28,568 nt of DNA from contig JAEYOL010000015.1 of NCBI GenBank assembly GCA_023411775.1, forward strand, positions 1 through 28,568, read 5' to 3'. The notes beneath the pieces are model-generated. The model searched no databases. It was given only the letters and a program-made list of their open reading frames with translations, and had not been told where the DNA came from. Every line of letters starts with the position of its first letter. Within the stretch, counting starts at the first letter, position 1. Origin of the DNA: Bacteroidota bacterium (lineage in GTDB: Bacteria; Bacteroidota; Bacteroidia; Chitinophagales; Chitinophagaceae). Made by a program: the position numbers and the translations under genes. Shown piece after piece: positions 17,466 to 24,766 of this stretch.

Positions 17466-17717
17466 ATGAAGCCGAAAGCGAAATTGATGATGTCACTGAA
17501 GATCTGGATGGTGATCTATCCCTCTATTACCTTATTTCTTTTCCTGTTTGGTCAACAGTTGTCTTCCCTGCCACTTTACCAGCGAACTTTTATACTGACC
17601 ATTTCCCTGGTGCCGTGGATGATGTTTATTGGCGTACCATTTATAGATATGCTGATCCGAAAATTAAATTTTCGCCGCCCGGCAGATTTTGAGAAAAGAA
17701 TGGATACAGTTAAATAA
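17466..17717 (+). CDS. Small membrane protein with two transmembrane helices
   Basis: This 83-residue protein starts with a basic stretch (MKPKAKLMMSLK), has two hydrophobic segments at about 13-32 (WMVIYPSITLFLFLF core) and 41-63 (FILTISLVPWMMFIGVPFI core), and a basic tail (IRKLNFRRPADFEKR). This topology would place both ends in the cytoplasm. I do not recognise a named family. It is the first gene after the promoter at 17422, 32 bases ahead of the esterase, so it is likely co-transcribed. A competing frame at 17429-17692 is less hydrophobic, has no family look, and was rejected. Confidence 0.72.
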   Translation: MKPKAKLMMSLKIWMVIYPSITLFLFLFGQQLSSLPLYQRTFILTISLVPWMMFIGVPFIDMLIRKLNFRRPADFEKRMDTVK

Positions 17718-17749
17718 ATTAGTATCACAAAAACACCAAAACAACTGCC

Positions 17750-18751
17750 ATGAAACAACATCTCCTGCTCGGTATCTCGCTCATCCTCCTGTCCGGTACC
17801 GGTCAATCGCAATCCTGTGGCAGTCGTGTGCTCGACCCGGATATTGCGGCATTCCTCAGGGTGATCCGCTACGAAGACCTGAGCCTGGAGCAACTCCGGG
17901 GCATGCCAATTGATTTGCTTAAGTATCCGCAGATACCGCTGATCCCATATCCCGAAGCTGATGTAAAAAGAATCAAGATCACGAAGGATAGTATACCCGT
18001 GCTGGTGTTTAATCCTATGCACCGGGAGAACCTGCCTGTTATTATTCATTACCATGGCGGCGGATTTATTTCTCCGCTGGTGGCCGGACTTGAACACTCA
18101 CTCTGGCTGGATGCACAGACTTATGGCGCTATCGTTTTCGCGGTGGACTACCGGGTAGCTCCGGAGCATAAATTTCCCGCCGCGGTCGATGATAGCTACA
18201 GCGCTTTTAAATGGATCTCAGAAAATGTAAAAACATTTGGCGGCGATCCGGAAAAAATAGCTCTGATGGGTAATAGCGCAGGTGCCAACCTGGTTGCGGT
18301 GATCACACAAAAAGCAAAAAAGGAAAATATTCATCATCGTATCAAACTGCAGGTGATGAATGGCCTGCCGGCCGACCTGCGACCACAGAACATGGAAAGT
18401 TCTGCGTCTTATCAGCAAAACGCTATTGGATACTTTCAAACAAAAGCGCTTTGCTATTTCGCAGTTGAAACTTATGCGCCGGGTCAGTCGGCCAACCCAG
18501 AAGTATCACCGATCTTAAATGAAGACATTTCAGGTTTACCACCTGCTGTTTTCATCAATGCCGAATTTGACCCGCTGCGTGATGACGGAATAATGTATGC
18601 TGCTAAATTGCGGAAAGCAGGAGTGAAGGTTTGGGAGAAATGTATGCCGGGGCAGATTCATTGCCTGATTGGTCATATGCCCGGCGCAACGGCCCTGAAA
18701 GAAATGGAATCAACGGTTAAGGAAGCCATGAAGGAAAGTTTTTTAAAATAG
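17750..18751 (+). CDS. Alpha/beta hydrolase, HSL-family esterase/lipase
   Basis: This 333-residue serine hydrolase of the hormone-sensitive-lipase type should hydrolyse small esters. Visible motifs are the oxyanion-hole HGGGF at 102-106, the Tyr-containing strand VDYRVAPEHKFPAAVDD at 132-148, the nucleophile GNSAG with Ser176 (the family usually has GDSAG), the acid Asp274 in FDPLRDDG, and His304 in GQIHC. An N-terminal hydrophobic stretch (5-20) looks like a signal peptide, so it may act in the periplasm. The Cys at 23 is not in a proper lipobox. It sits between the small membrane protein and an MDR oxidoreductase that starts 6 bases after its stop. The substrate is unknown. Confidence 0.9.
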   Translation: MKQHLLLGISLILLSGTGQSQSCGSRVLDPDIAAFLRVIRYEDLSLEQLRGMPIDLLKYPQIPLIPYPEADVKRIKITKDSIPVLVFNPMHRENLPVIIHYHGGGFISPLVAGLEHSLWLDAQTYGAIVFAVDYRVAPEHKFPAAVDDSYSAFKWISENVKTFGGDPEKIALMGNSAGANLVAVITQKAKKENIHHRIKLQVMNGLPADLRPQNMESSASYQQNAIGYFQTKALCYFAVETYAPGQSANPEVSPILNEDISGLPPAVFINAEFDPLRDDGIMYAAKLRKAGVKVWEKCMPGQIHCLIGHMPGATALKEMESTVKEAMKESFLK

Positions 18752-18757
18752 CAGACG

Positions 18758-19711
18758 ATGAAAGCCTTTACACGATCAAAATACGGTGGACCGGAAGTGC
18801 TGACACTGGAGGAGGTTGAAACACCCGTGGTAGGAGAGAGTGATATTCTGGTGAAAGTATTTGCTAATTCGGTCAACCCCGCCGACTGGCACCTGCTGAG
18901 AGGAAAGCCATTTTTCGCCAGGTTTGTAACGGGTTTTCCAAAGCCTAAAATAAAAACCCCGGGTGCTGATTTCGCAGGGATGGTTATGGATACAGGTCCG
19001 CAGGTGAAAAGATTCAGGCCCGGTGATTTTGTATTTGGCGAAACCCTGAAAGGCGGTGCTTTCGCCGAGTTTGCTTGCGTACCTGAAGGCGTTTGTGCAG
19101 CCATGCCCGAAAAACTTCCGTTTCCAGTCATGGCGAGTTTACCTGTCGCGGGACTTACAGCCCTGCAGGCATTGATCACGCATGGTAAATTACAGGCGGG
19201 TGAGAAAGTTTTAATCAATGGTGGTTCGGGTGGCGTGGGTCATTTCGCGGTGCAGATCGCAAAAGCGTATGGCGCGAATGTCACAGCTGTTTGTTCCAGT
19301 CGCAATGAAGATTTTGTCAAAAAACTTGGTGCCGACCAGGTGATTGCTTACGACAAAGAAAATATTCACCGACATAAAAACAGGTATGATTTGGTGGTCG
19401 ACGTGCATGGCAATCTTTACTACAAAGATTTTGTACGCATGGGAACAAGAGGGGTGGTGGTTGGTTTTACAACCATGCGACATATGGGATCTTTATTGTT
19501 GAGAAAAGCTCTGGGAAATTTTCCGCTTGCGCAATTCACTGCCGTTGCCAATGCAAAAGATCTCGAAACACTTGCGGCCCTGGCCCTGGAAGGAAAACTG
19601 GTGCCGAATATTGAAAAGTCATACAGCTATAAGGATATACCTACTGCTATCGGGTATATTGAAAGCATGCGAACACGAGGGAAAGTGGTGATGGACTGGT
19701 CTGACTTGTAA
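18758..19711 (+). CDS. NAD(P)-dependent oxidoreductase, zinc-less MDR family (quinone oxidoreductase-like)
   Basis: This 317-residue medium-chain dehydrogenase/reductase has an N-terminal GroES-like domain (about 28-125, with VNPADWHLLRGKP and PGADFAGMV) and a Rossmann domain containing GGSGGVG at 155-161 for NAD(P)H. The catalytic and structural zinc cysteines of classical alcohol dehydrogenases are absent, which points to the quinone oxidoreductase/RTN4IP1-like branch. Such enzymes reduce quinones or enones with NADPH. It starts 6 bases after the esterase stop, so the two are translated from one message. An esterase plus an enone/quinone reductase under an AraC regulator suggests breakdown or detoxification of an organic ester; that is inference. 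Confidence 0.9.
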   Translation: MKAFTRSKYGGPEVLTLEEVETPVVGESDILVKVFANSVNPADWHLLRGKPFFARFVTGFPKPKIKTPGADFAGMVMDTGPQVKRFRPGDFVFGETLKGGAFAEFACVPEGVCAAMPEKLPFPVMASLPVAGLTALQALITHGKLQAGEKVLINGGSGGVGHFAVQIAKAYGANVTAVCSSRNEDFVKKLGADQVIAYDKENIHRHKNRYDLVVDVHGNLYYKDFVRMGTRGVVVGFTTMRHMGSLLLRKALGNFPLAQFTAVANAKDLETLAALALEGKLVPNIEKSYSYKDIPTAIGYIESMRTRGKVVMDWSDL

Positions 19712-19831
19712 TAATCCAGGTGAAAAAATTTTACAATTGAATTGCCGGTCAATAAAACCAGGCCGCATAGGTTTTTGCAAATGACTGCCAGGCAGCGGTG
19801 TCCGTGTGCGCCGACCAAATAGCCGCAGTCA

Positions 19832-21688
19832 CTATTTAAGCACCGCTTTTTTCCATAGTATCGCTGCACCTAAAACACCAGCCACGATGGATGCGATAAA
19901 GATGGCGATCTTGGCAGCGGCAAAATCAGTCGCGATCGGGAAGGCTTCGGAAGCGATAAACAATGACATGGTAAAACCGATACCCGCCAGTGCTCCGGCA
20001 CCCATGAGTTGTCGCCAGTTATAAGTCGGCGGTTTTTCAGCGATATTAAATTTCACCGCCAGCCAGCTAAATAAAAGGATGCCTACAGGCTTACCTATTA
20101 CCAGTCCAAAGAAAATACCCATCATCAGTCGCAGGTCATTGCTGAATACATCGGAGGTGATGATCACACCCGCGTTGGCCAGCGCAAAAATGGGAAGCAC
20201 AAAATAGGTAGACCATGGTTCTACGGTATGCAACACTTTGGAGGCAGGTGACTCCAGCCGGTCGTGGAGGGTGTTTAGCATTTCGATCGATCGCTTGGAA
20301 GGGCCCTGCTCCTGAAGGCGTCCTTCCCTGTAATGCGTCTCAGCCTTGAATATTTTTTGCATCTGTGCGTTAAGTGCTTTGAAGTTGGCAGGTGGCCTTG
20401 TCGGAATACACAGGGCCAGTATCACACCTGCAAGCGTTGCGTGTATACCGCCTTCATGCAGGAAGAACCAAAGCAATAAACCAAGCACGATATATGGCAG
20501 GAGGCGATAAAAACGCCAGCGGTTCATGATCGCCAATATGCCCGTGATCACACCTGCACCAACAAGGTAATAAGGTCGGATCTCTTCAGTATAAAAAATG
20601 GCCACTACTAATATGGAGATAAGATCATCGATGATGGCGCAAACGGTTAAAAATACCCTCAATTCCACCGGCACCTTTTTGCCCATAAAAGCGATGATGG
20701 CAATTGCGAATGCCGTATCGGTTGAAATCGTAGTTCCCCACCCGATACTGAGCGGCCCGAAGGGAACGATTGCCAAATAGATCAATGCTGGAATTACTAC
20801 GCCACCAAAAGATCCTGCCAGCGGCAGCCCCGCAGCACGTGGTTTGGTAAGTCTGCCTACGGTAAATTCCCGTTTTACTTCGAGTCCCACCACCAGGAAG
20901 AATATGGAAAGCAAACCATCATTGATCCACCTGATCAGCGGGAGGTCGAAAGAAGCACCGCCTGCGCGAAAGCCAAAAGGTTTTTCCCAGAAGCTTAAAA
21001 ATTGTGCGCCATATGCACTCGAGTTGGCCCATACCAGGGCGATGATCACCATGGCCATTAAGGCAATACCTGCTGAGGGCCCCCATCTCACAAAATCAAG
21101 CGCTGCTGCTTTTACACGATAACCGGGCCTTCTTTCAAGGGCTTCTCCAAGGGAGCTTTCATCCCAGGCACCCTCGTATAACCGATCGTTGATATAGAAG
21201 GTAGGCGCCATTAAAGCACCGCTTTCCTGTGCGCCATGAATATCTTCTTCCACGCGCTTGCGGGCAATATCCATTTGTGGATTGTCCACAGCGTCGGGCA
21301 TGGGTAAATTGAAATCGCGGGCGATTTTTTCGATATCCACTTCGCCTTTAGATTCCCGGTCCATCAGGGCATTATGTACGTCCCAGAAATTACCGCTTGT
21401 TTCGGCGGCATATTCAGCCATTATCGCGGCTTTCTTCGCACGGTCATGGCCCGGAAGTGGTAAATGTCGATAAACATATCGCATCTCGTCACCAAACTCT
21501 TCCCTCAGGTTGGATATCACTTCATGCGCTACATGACAAACGCTGGAAAAATAACTCCCGTATTCCACCAGCGTGATCGGCGCCTTCGGATTACCAAGTA
21601 TGCGATCACTATTTGGGTTGACCGGTTGTTTCAGCTTGGTCGAATCTTTTGGAAAATATTTTTTCTTCGGTTTGTTTGTCTCAGCCAT
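19832..21688 (-). CDS. nhaA: Na+/H+ antiporter NhaA with fused N-terminal DsbA/thioredoxin-like domain
   Basis: This 618-residue protein (ATG 21688; a GTG at 21724 would add 12 residues) has a DsbA-like thioredoxin domain at about 30-190 and NhaA at about 195-612. NhaA exports Na+ in exchange for H+ across the inner membrane. Its key residues are present: Asp324 in the STDTAFA unwound segment, the AspAsp pair 354-355 in CAIIDDL, HATLAG (416-421) and Lys533 in IGKPVGI. The thioredoxin part has the cis-Pro loop (APTFYIN), but its CxxC site reads SSVC (48-51), so the nucleophilic Cys is Ser. There is no signal peptide ahead of it, so the domain should stay in the cytoplasm. NhaA-thioredoxin fusions are known in several phyla; the degenerate site suggests a structural or sensing role here. 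It is a single-gene unit. Confidence 0.92.
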   Translation of the reverse strand: MAETNKPKKKYFPKDSTKLKQPVNPNSDRILGNPKAPITLVEYGSYFSSVCHVAHEVISNLREEFGDEMRYVYRHLPLPGHDRAKKAAIMAEYAAETSGNFWDVHNALMDRESKGEVDIEKIARDFNLPMPDAVDNPQMDIARKRVEEDIHGAQESGALMAPTFYINDRLYEGAWDESSLGEALERRPGYRVKAAALDFVRWGPSAGIALMAMVIIALVWANSSAYGAQFLSFWEKPFGFRAGGASFDLPLIRWINDGLLSIFFLVVGLEVKREFTVGRLTKPRAAGLPLAGSFGGVVIPALIYLAIVPFGPLSIGWGTTISTDTAFAIAIIAFMGKKVPVELRVFLTVCAIIDDLISILVVAIFYTEEIRPYYLVGAGVITGILAIMNRWRFYRLLPYIVLGLLLWFFLHEGGIHATLAGVILALCIPTRPPANFKALNAQMQKIFKAETHYREGRLQEQGPSKRSIEMLNTLHDRLESPASKVLHTVEPWSTYFVLPIFALANAGVIITSDVFSNDLRLMMGIFFGLVIGKPVGILLFSWLAVKFNIAEKPPTYNWRQLMGAGALAGIGFTMSLFIASEAFPIATDFAAAKIAIFIASIVAGVLGAAILWKKAVLK

Positions 21689-21766
21689 ATAATTTGTTTG
21701 ATGGTTGTTATTCAACCCGCGCACAAACCTCCAGGTTTATGGTATCGGAGACGCAGCGGTGTAAAG

Positions 21767-21774
21767 CAAATATA
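21767..21774 (-). promoter_or_regulatory. Promoter -7 box TATATTTG of the nhaA fusion gene
   Basis: On the minus strand the sequence reads TATATTTG, an exact match to TAnnTTTG, about 80 bases ahead of ATG 21688. The upstream -33 box is poor (only TTA about 19 bases away). The position between the neighbouring gene's stop and nhaA supports an independent promoter. Confidence 0.45.
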
Positions 21775-21838
21775 GGTGTAGCAAAATAAAAGCTAAATGG
21801 CGAGAAAACAGCCATGCAAATCCGTGCAATATCTACAG

Positions 21839-21871
21839 AAGCATACCCGGTCTGAAAATCCGGGTGTGCTT
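21839..21871. terminator. Terminator-like hairpin between the lipoprotein gene and nhaA
   Basis: AAGCATACCCGG (21839-21850) pairs with CCGGGTGTGCTT (21860-21871) over 12 positions with one G-T pair and a 9-base loop. On the plus strand it runs into TTTT; on the minus strand the tail is not T-rich. It lies about 40 bases past the stop of the minus-strand lipoprotein gene and ahead of the nhaA promoter, so it probably ends or protects that transcript. Confidence 0.5.
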
Positions 21872-21910
21872 TTAAGTCAATGTCGAAATAGTATAATACG
21901 ATGCGCTGGA

Positions 21911-22657
21911 TTACTCCGAAAGCCAGAATGAAATATTATATTCGGTTTCGGCGAGATAACCATGTTTGCCAAATACGACTGTTTTGGAAGTTTCAGGTGT
22001 GCCACTGTCGTGACGATAGTCGAGTAACAGGGTTTTATTGCCGTGAACAGCTTTAACGGTGTATTTTCCAATCGGAATATCTTTCGCCATAAACGTGCCG
22101 GCTACATCTTCAATGGTACGCTCGATCGCTACAGCAGGAGTGCCATCAATTAATGTTTCACCAGGATAAGGAGTGAATACCAGATTGACTTCTTCCATCG
22201 GAACGCTTACACCAAAGGCGTACACATCTACATGGGCACCGTAGTATCCACCGTTGCGCTGGCCATGAAGTTTCCAGACAAAATTCCTGGCGGCATTCTG
22301 TGAGGAATTGAAGGGGTCAGTTTTATCAACTGCCAGGTCAAATACATAAGTCTGTCCCCATGCGGTTTTGCTGATCTGCGCTTTTGCGGTCCAGGATCCG
22401 GCTGGATTGGATGGAATATTAATCTTGTATTGGCCTGATGCATCAGAAACACTATTCACATGCGTATCGTACCAAACGGTATGTTCGGCGATGATCGTGG
22501 CGCCAGAGACCGCGTTTCCTTTTGAATCGGTTACTTTTCCACTTACAAAGCCGGCTTTGCCTGATGTTTGATGTGTATCGTTGCTGTCCTTCGAGCAACT
22601 GCTGAAAACGCCGGCTAACATAAGCAGGCTGAGTAATGAGCTGATCATAAATTTCAT
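21911..22657 (-). CDS. Lipoprotein with carboxypeptidase-regulatory-like domain
   Basis: This 248-residue lipoprotein has a signal peptide with lipobox FSSC (Cys21). A carboxypeptidase-regulatory-like beta sandwich (about 37-115) shows FVSGKVTDSKGNAVSGATI and SDASGQYKINIP, the usual first and fourth strand motifs. A second beta-rich half contains an ...AGTFMAKDIPIGKYTVKAVHGNK segment resembling another such sandwich. It has no catalytic motif; such proteins are usually surface lipoproteins of unknown binding role. It appears to be a single-gene unit, with a hairpin after its stop and a palindromic GCAAATTTGC (22693-22702) just upstream. Confidence 0.82.
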   Translation of the reverse strand: MKFMISSLLSLLMLAGVFSSCSKDSNDTHQTSGKAGFVSGKVTDSKGNAVSGATIIAEHTVWYDTHVNSVSDASGQYKINIPSNPAGSWTAKAQISKTAWGQTYVFDLAVDKTDPFNSSQNAARNFVWKLHGQRNGGYYGAHVDVYAFGVSVPMEEVNLVFTPYPGETLIDGTPAVAIERTIEDVAGTFMAKDIPIGKYTVKAVHGNKTLLLDYRHDSGTPETSKTVVFGKHGYLAETEYNISFWLSE

Positions 22658-23182
22658 TGCAATGAGATAAGGTTTAATTTTTTAAATGCAAGGCAAATTT
22701 GCAGCGCAAGAAATGCGAAAGCAATGAGGATTGTTTTGAATTGAGTAAATCAAAGGATAAAATGTCAACCTAATAAAATCTCAATTAGGAATCTTTCTTG
22801 TCTGGAATAATTTTTTTGAATGTTATCAAGGCTTTGACCATCGCGTCTTATATGGCTTACACTCGTACAGGGGCTTTTTTTATTTTCGTAACTCCTGTGT
22901 ACTTTTTTTCATCGGTGTCCATGGATGCTGGAACTCCCGTTCCGGCCAGCAAGAACGGAACGGAGTTCCGTTTTACCAGCTATTCGTACCGCTCGCTTAA
23001 CCCTTAGCATTTAGACGGCTTAATCCCTACTTATCCTGATGCCATTTTCTTAGGCCAACGTTTCCCCCGACAGCAATGATTAGAAATCCTTTGCTGGCCG
23101 TTGATCAAATGAAGCGATGAGATTAGGAATCAAGGCGCGCATAGCAGACACTGAAATGAGGCCAGCAGTGGAGAATGTTTTC
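22658..23182. other. 525-base gene-free spacer with one strong hairpin
   Basis: I see no supported gene. A short + frame (22798-23007) depends on a TTG start and runs through an inverted repeat, so it was rejected. The left end holds the likely promoter region of the minus-strand lipoprotein gene (a CAAATTTG box on the minus strand at about 22695-22702). The middle holds the hairpin at 22930-22969. The right 200 bases have no feature I can name. Confidence 0.6.
22930..22969 (+). terminator. Long hairpin GGAACTCCCGTTCC / GGAACGGAGTTCC followed by T-run
   Basis: The left arm (22930-22943) pairs with the right arm (22957-22969) over 13 base pairs with a single bulged base and a 13-base loop, and the plus strand continues GTTTTACC. 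Seen from the minus strand it lies about 215 bases past the stop of the small lipoprotein gene (ends 23183). It could act as a terminator or be an isolated copy of a mobile palindromic repeat; sequence alone does not decide. Confidence 0.45.
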
Positions 23183-23530
23183 TTAATTCTTCCCGGCGAA
23201 TGCTGTGCTGTCAAAATAAATATCCCTTGCCTGGCCGCTTTTGGTGCGGATACTGACAATATGAAAATTCCTTCCGTTCTGCGTGGCTTGTTTTCGCCTG
23301 ATCAATGAATAACCGGGATAATTATTGGAAAGCCACCTGTATTCTTCATCAAGCCCTGCACGCTCGGTTGTAACCTTTATAACGACAGGATTACTGAAAG
23401 AGGTGCCGCCTCTTAACCTATCGGTACGTGAGATCTTTGGCGCGGGTTCCTTTGCGGGTGTTTTTTTCGGAGAAGAACAGGCAATGAAAACTGTTGAAAT
23501 AATTGTAAAAAAAATAATTCGAAACTTCAT
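23183..23530 (-). CDS. Small hypothetical lipoprotein
   Basis: This 115-residue protein has a clear signal peptide and lipobox FIAC (Cys18), then a Lys/Pro-rich linker (SSPKKTPAKEPAPK). A ~75-residue folded part has alternating strands (NPVVIKVTTERAGLDEEYRWL, NFHIVSIRTKSGQARDIYFD) and one likely helix. I recognise no named domain; the two-part strand pattern and size suit a small outer-membrane or periplasmic accessory lipoprotein. It is downstream of the M14 carboxypeptidase gene's 3' end only in coordinate terms; a 73-base gap separates it from that gene's stop on the same strand, so co-transcription is possible. Confidence 0.75.
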   Translation of the reverse strand: MKFRIIFFTIISTVFIACSSPKKTPAKEPAPKISRTDRLRGGTSFSNPVVIKVTTERAGLDEEYRWLSNNYPGYSLIRRKQATQNGRNFHIVSIRTKSGQARDIYFDSTAFAGKN

Positions 23531-23603
23531 AAGCTATCAACATTCAAACAAGATGCCACAATATAGGGATCAATGCGTGAATGAGAGGACTTAGAAACAG
23601 ATT

Positions 23604-24695
23604 TTAGCTTTCTACAAACCACTCACCCAGAAAAACAGTTTTTAACGCGGAAGCATAGAGTTGCACCTGGCGATAATAATATGCCTGAACCTCTTTATTA
23701 TAATCCTGCGGACGCTTACTACCCGGAAATTCCATCGTAAGGATGCGAATCGCATCACGGCTTTGTGCCGGGTCGGCTTCATCGCAGACAGCTGTAGAGG
23801 CCCAGGTACCCAGGGAAACGCCACCGCCGCGATGACCGGGCATAGGTGAGCCCGAAAAATTTCTTTTCTGAGGCATACCTGCTGCCGCGGCAGGTGGATC
23901 TTTATAATAAAGGGCTGTAGGTTTTTTATCTAAATTATTTCCGGGGATATAACCGCCTTCATCCTGGATGGTTTTTGCAATGGTCACTGCCAGGCTGCTG
24001 TCGCTTTCATAACCCAGCGCCATGCCATTGTGATCGGTGCGCGGATCGGCAAAGACACCCGCATTTTCCCGGTTGCGAATGGCATGCAGGTTTACGATCC
24101 GCTGCGGACGATAATAGGTGATCAGTTCGAGTAGGAGTGCATTTTCAGTTTCAATTTTTCTGCCTGCATGGTCCAGGCATTGATACTCATCGAAAGGTTT
24201 TCCGGGCGTTGGCATCTGGCGGTTTGGATCCACGGCTCCCTTGTAGCTGTAGCGGCCAATATTTTCAACTCCTCCGATCAACTGCGGTTTTTGCCTCGCC
24301 TGTTCGGCGTTATCGGGAAACAGCGAAGGAATGATGATGACGTTGTAGAAAATGCTGTCGCTATTTTGCAGTTGTCGCATCAGTTCACTCGCCACTTCGA
24401 TCGACGAGAGTTCCGATCCATGCATGCCACCTATGACCAGCGCGTTCCTGTTGCTTGCACCCGGGAAGAAAAAAGCAGTAATATCCCGTCCCTGCTTTGA
24501 ATGTCCCAATACAAAGCTGGCTGCTTTGCGTTCGCTCAGGATTTTGCTTAGCTGCTCCGGGTATGAAGCAACAGGTTTTACTTCAACACTATTTATCGCT
24601 ACACTTTCGATTATGTGATTTTTTTCCCAGCCACGGGTTGCTGCTGTAAAAACCGGTAAAACGAGCATAAGAAGTATGATGGTTCTGAGTTGCAT
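23604..24695 (-). CDS. M14-family zinc carboxypeptidase
   Basis: This 363-residue exported metallopeptidase would remove C-terminal residues, or act as an amidase on peptidoglycan-like peptides. It shows the M14 zinc site: His92 and Glu95 in GGMHGSELS and His204 in VNLHAIRN. Also present are the substrate-binding Asn158-Arg159 in DPNRQMP and the catalytic Glu322 in LTMEFPG. A signal peptide covers 1-19. Between 250 and 300 an insert rich in Gly and Pro (YYKDPPAAAAGMPQKRNFSG) is unlike the minimal fold. The upstream OmpA-like gene ends 71 bases before it on the same strand, so the two may share a message. Substrate class cannot be settled from sequence. Confidence 0.88.
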   Translation of the reverse strand: MQLRTIILLMLVLPVFTAATRGWEKNHIIESVAINSVEVKPVASYPEQLSKILSERKAASFVLGHSKQGRDITAFFFPGASNRNALVIGGMHGSELSSIEVASELMRQLQNSDSIFYNVIIIPSLFPDNAEQARQKPQLIGGVENIGRYSYKGAVDPNRQMPTPGKPFDEYQCLDHAGRKIETENALLLELITYYRPQRIVNLHAIRNRENAGVFADPRTDHNGMALGYESDSSLAVTIAKTIQDEGGYIPGNNLDKKPTALYYKDPPAAAAGMPQKRNFSGSPMPGHRGGGVSLGTWASTAVCDEADPAQSRDAIRILTMEFPGSKRPQDYNKEVQAYYYRQVQLYASALKTVFLGEWFVES

Positions 24696-24766
24696 GGCCT
24701 TTCTGAATTGTTGCTGCCAGTTAAGGAATAAGAATGCCTGTTTGTATCCCGTTTCCCCGTGATTTT

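Noticed and set aside
17429..17692. Overlapping 87-codon frame (MSENYYSQ...)
   Set aside because: It starts at the promoter box and inverted repeat, and overlaps the clearly hydrophobic two-helix frame at 17466, which has the better protein character.
19712..19831. Terminator between the converging MDR and nhaA genes
   Set aside because: Only short stems (for example AATAG / CTATT) were found and none is followed by a convincing T-run on the proper side.
22798..23007. 69-codon plus-strand frame in the 525-base spacer
   Set aside because: It needs a TTG start, has no family resemblance, and runs straight through a strong inverted repeat.
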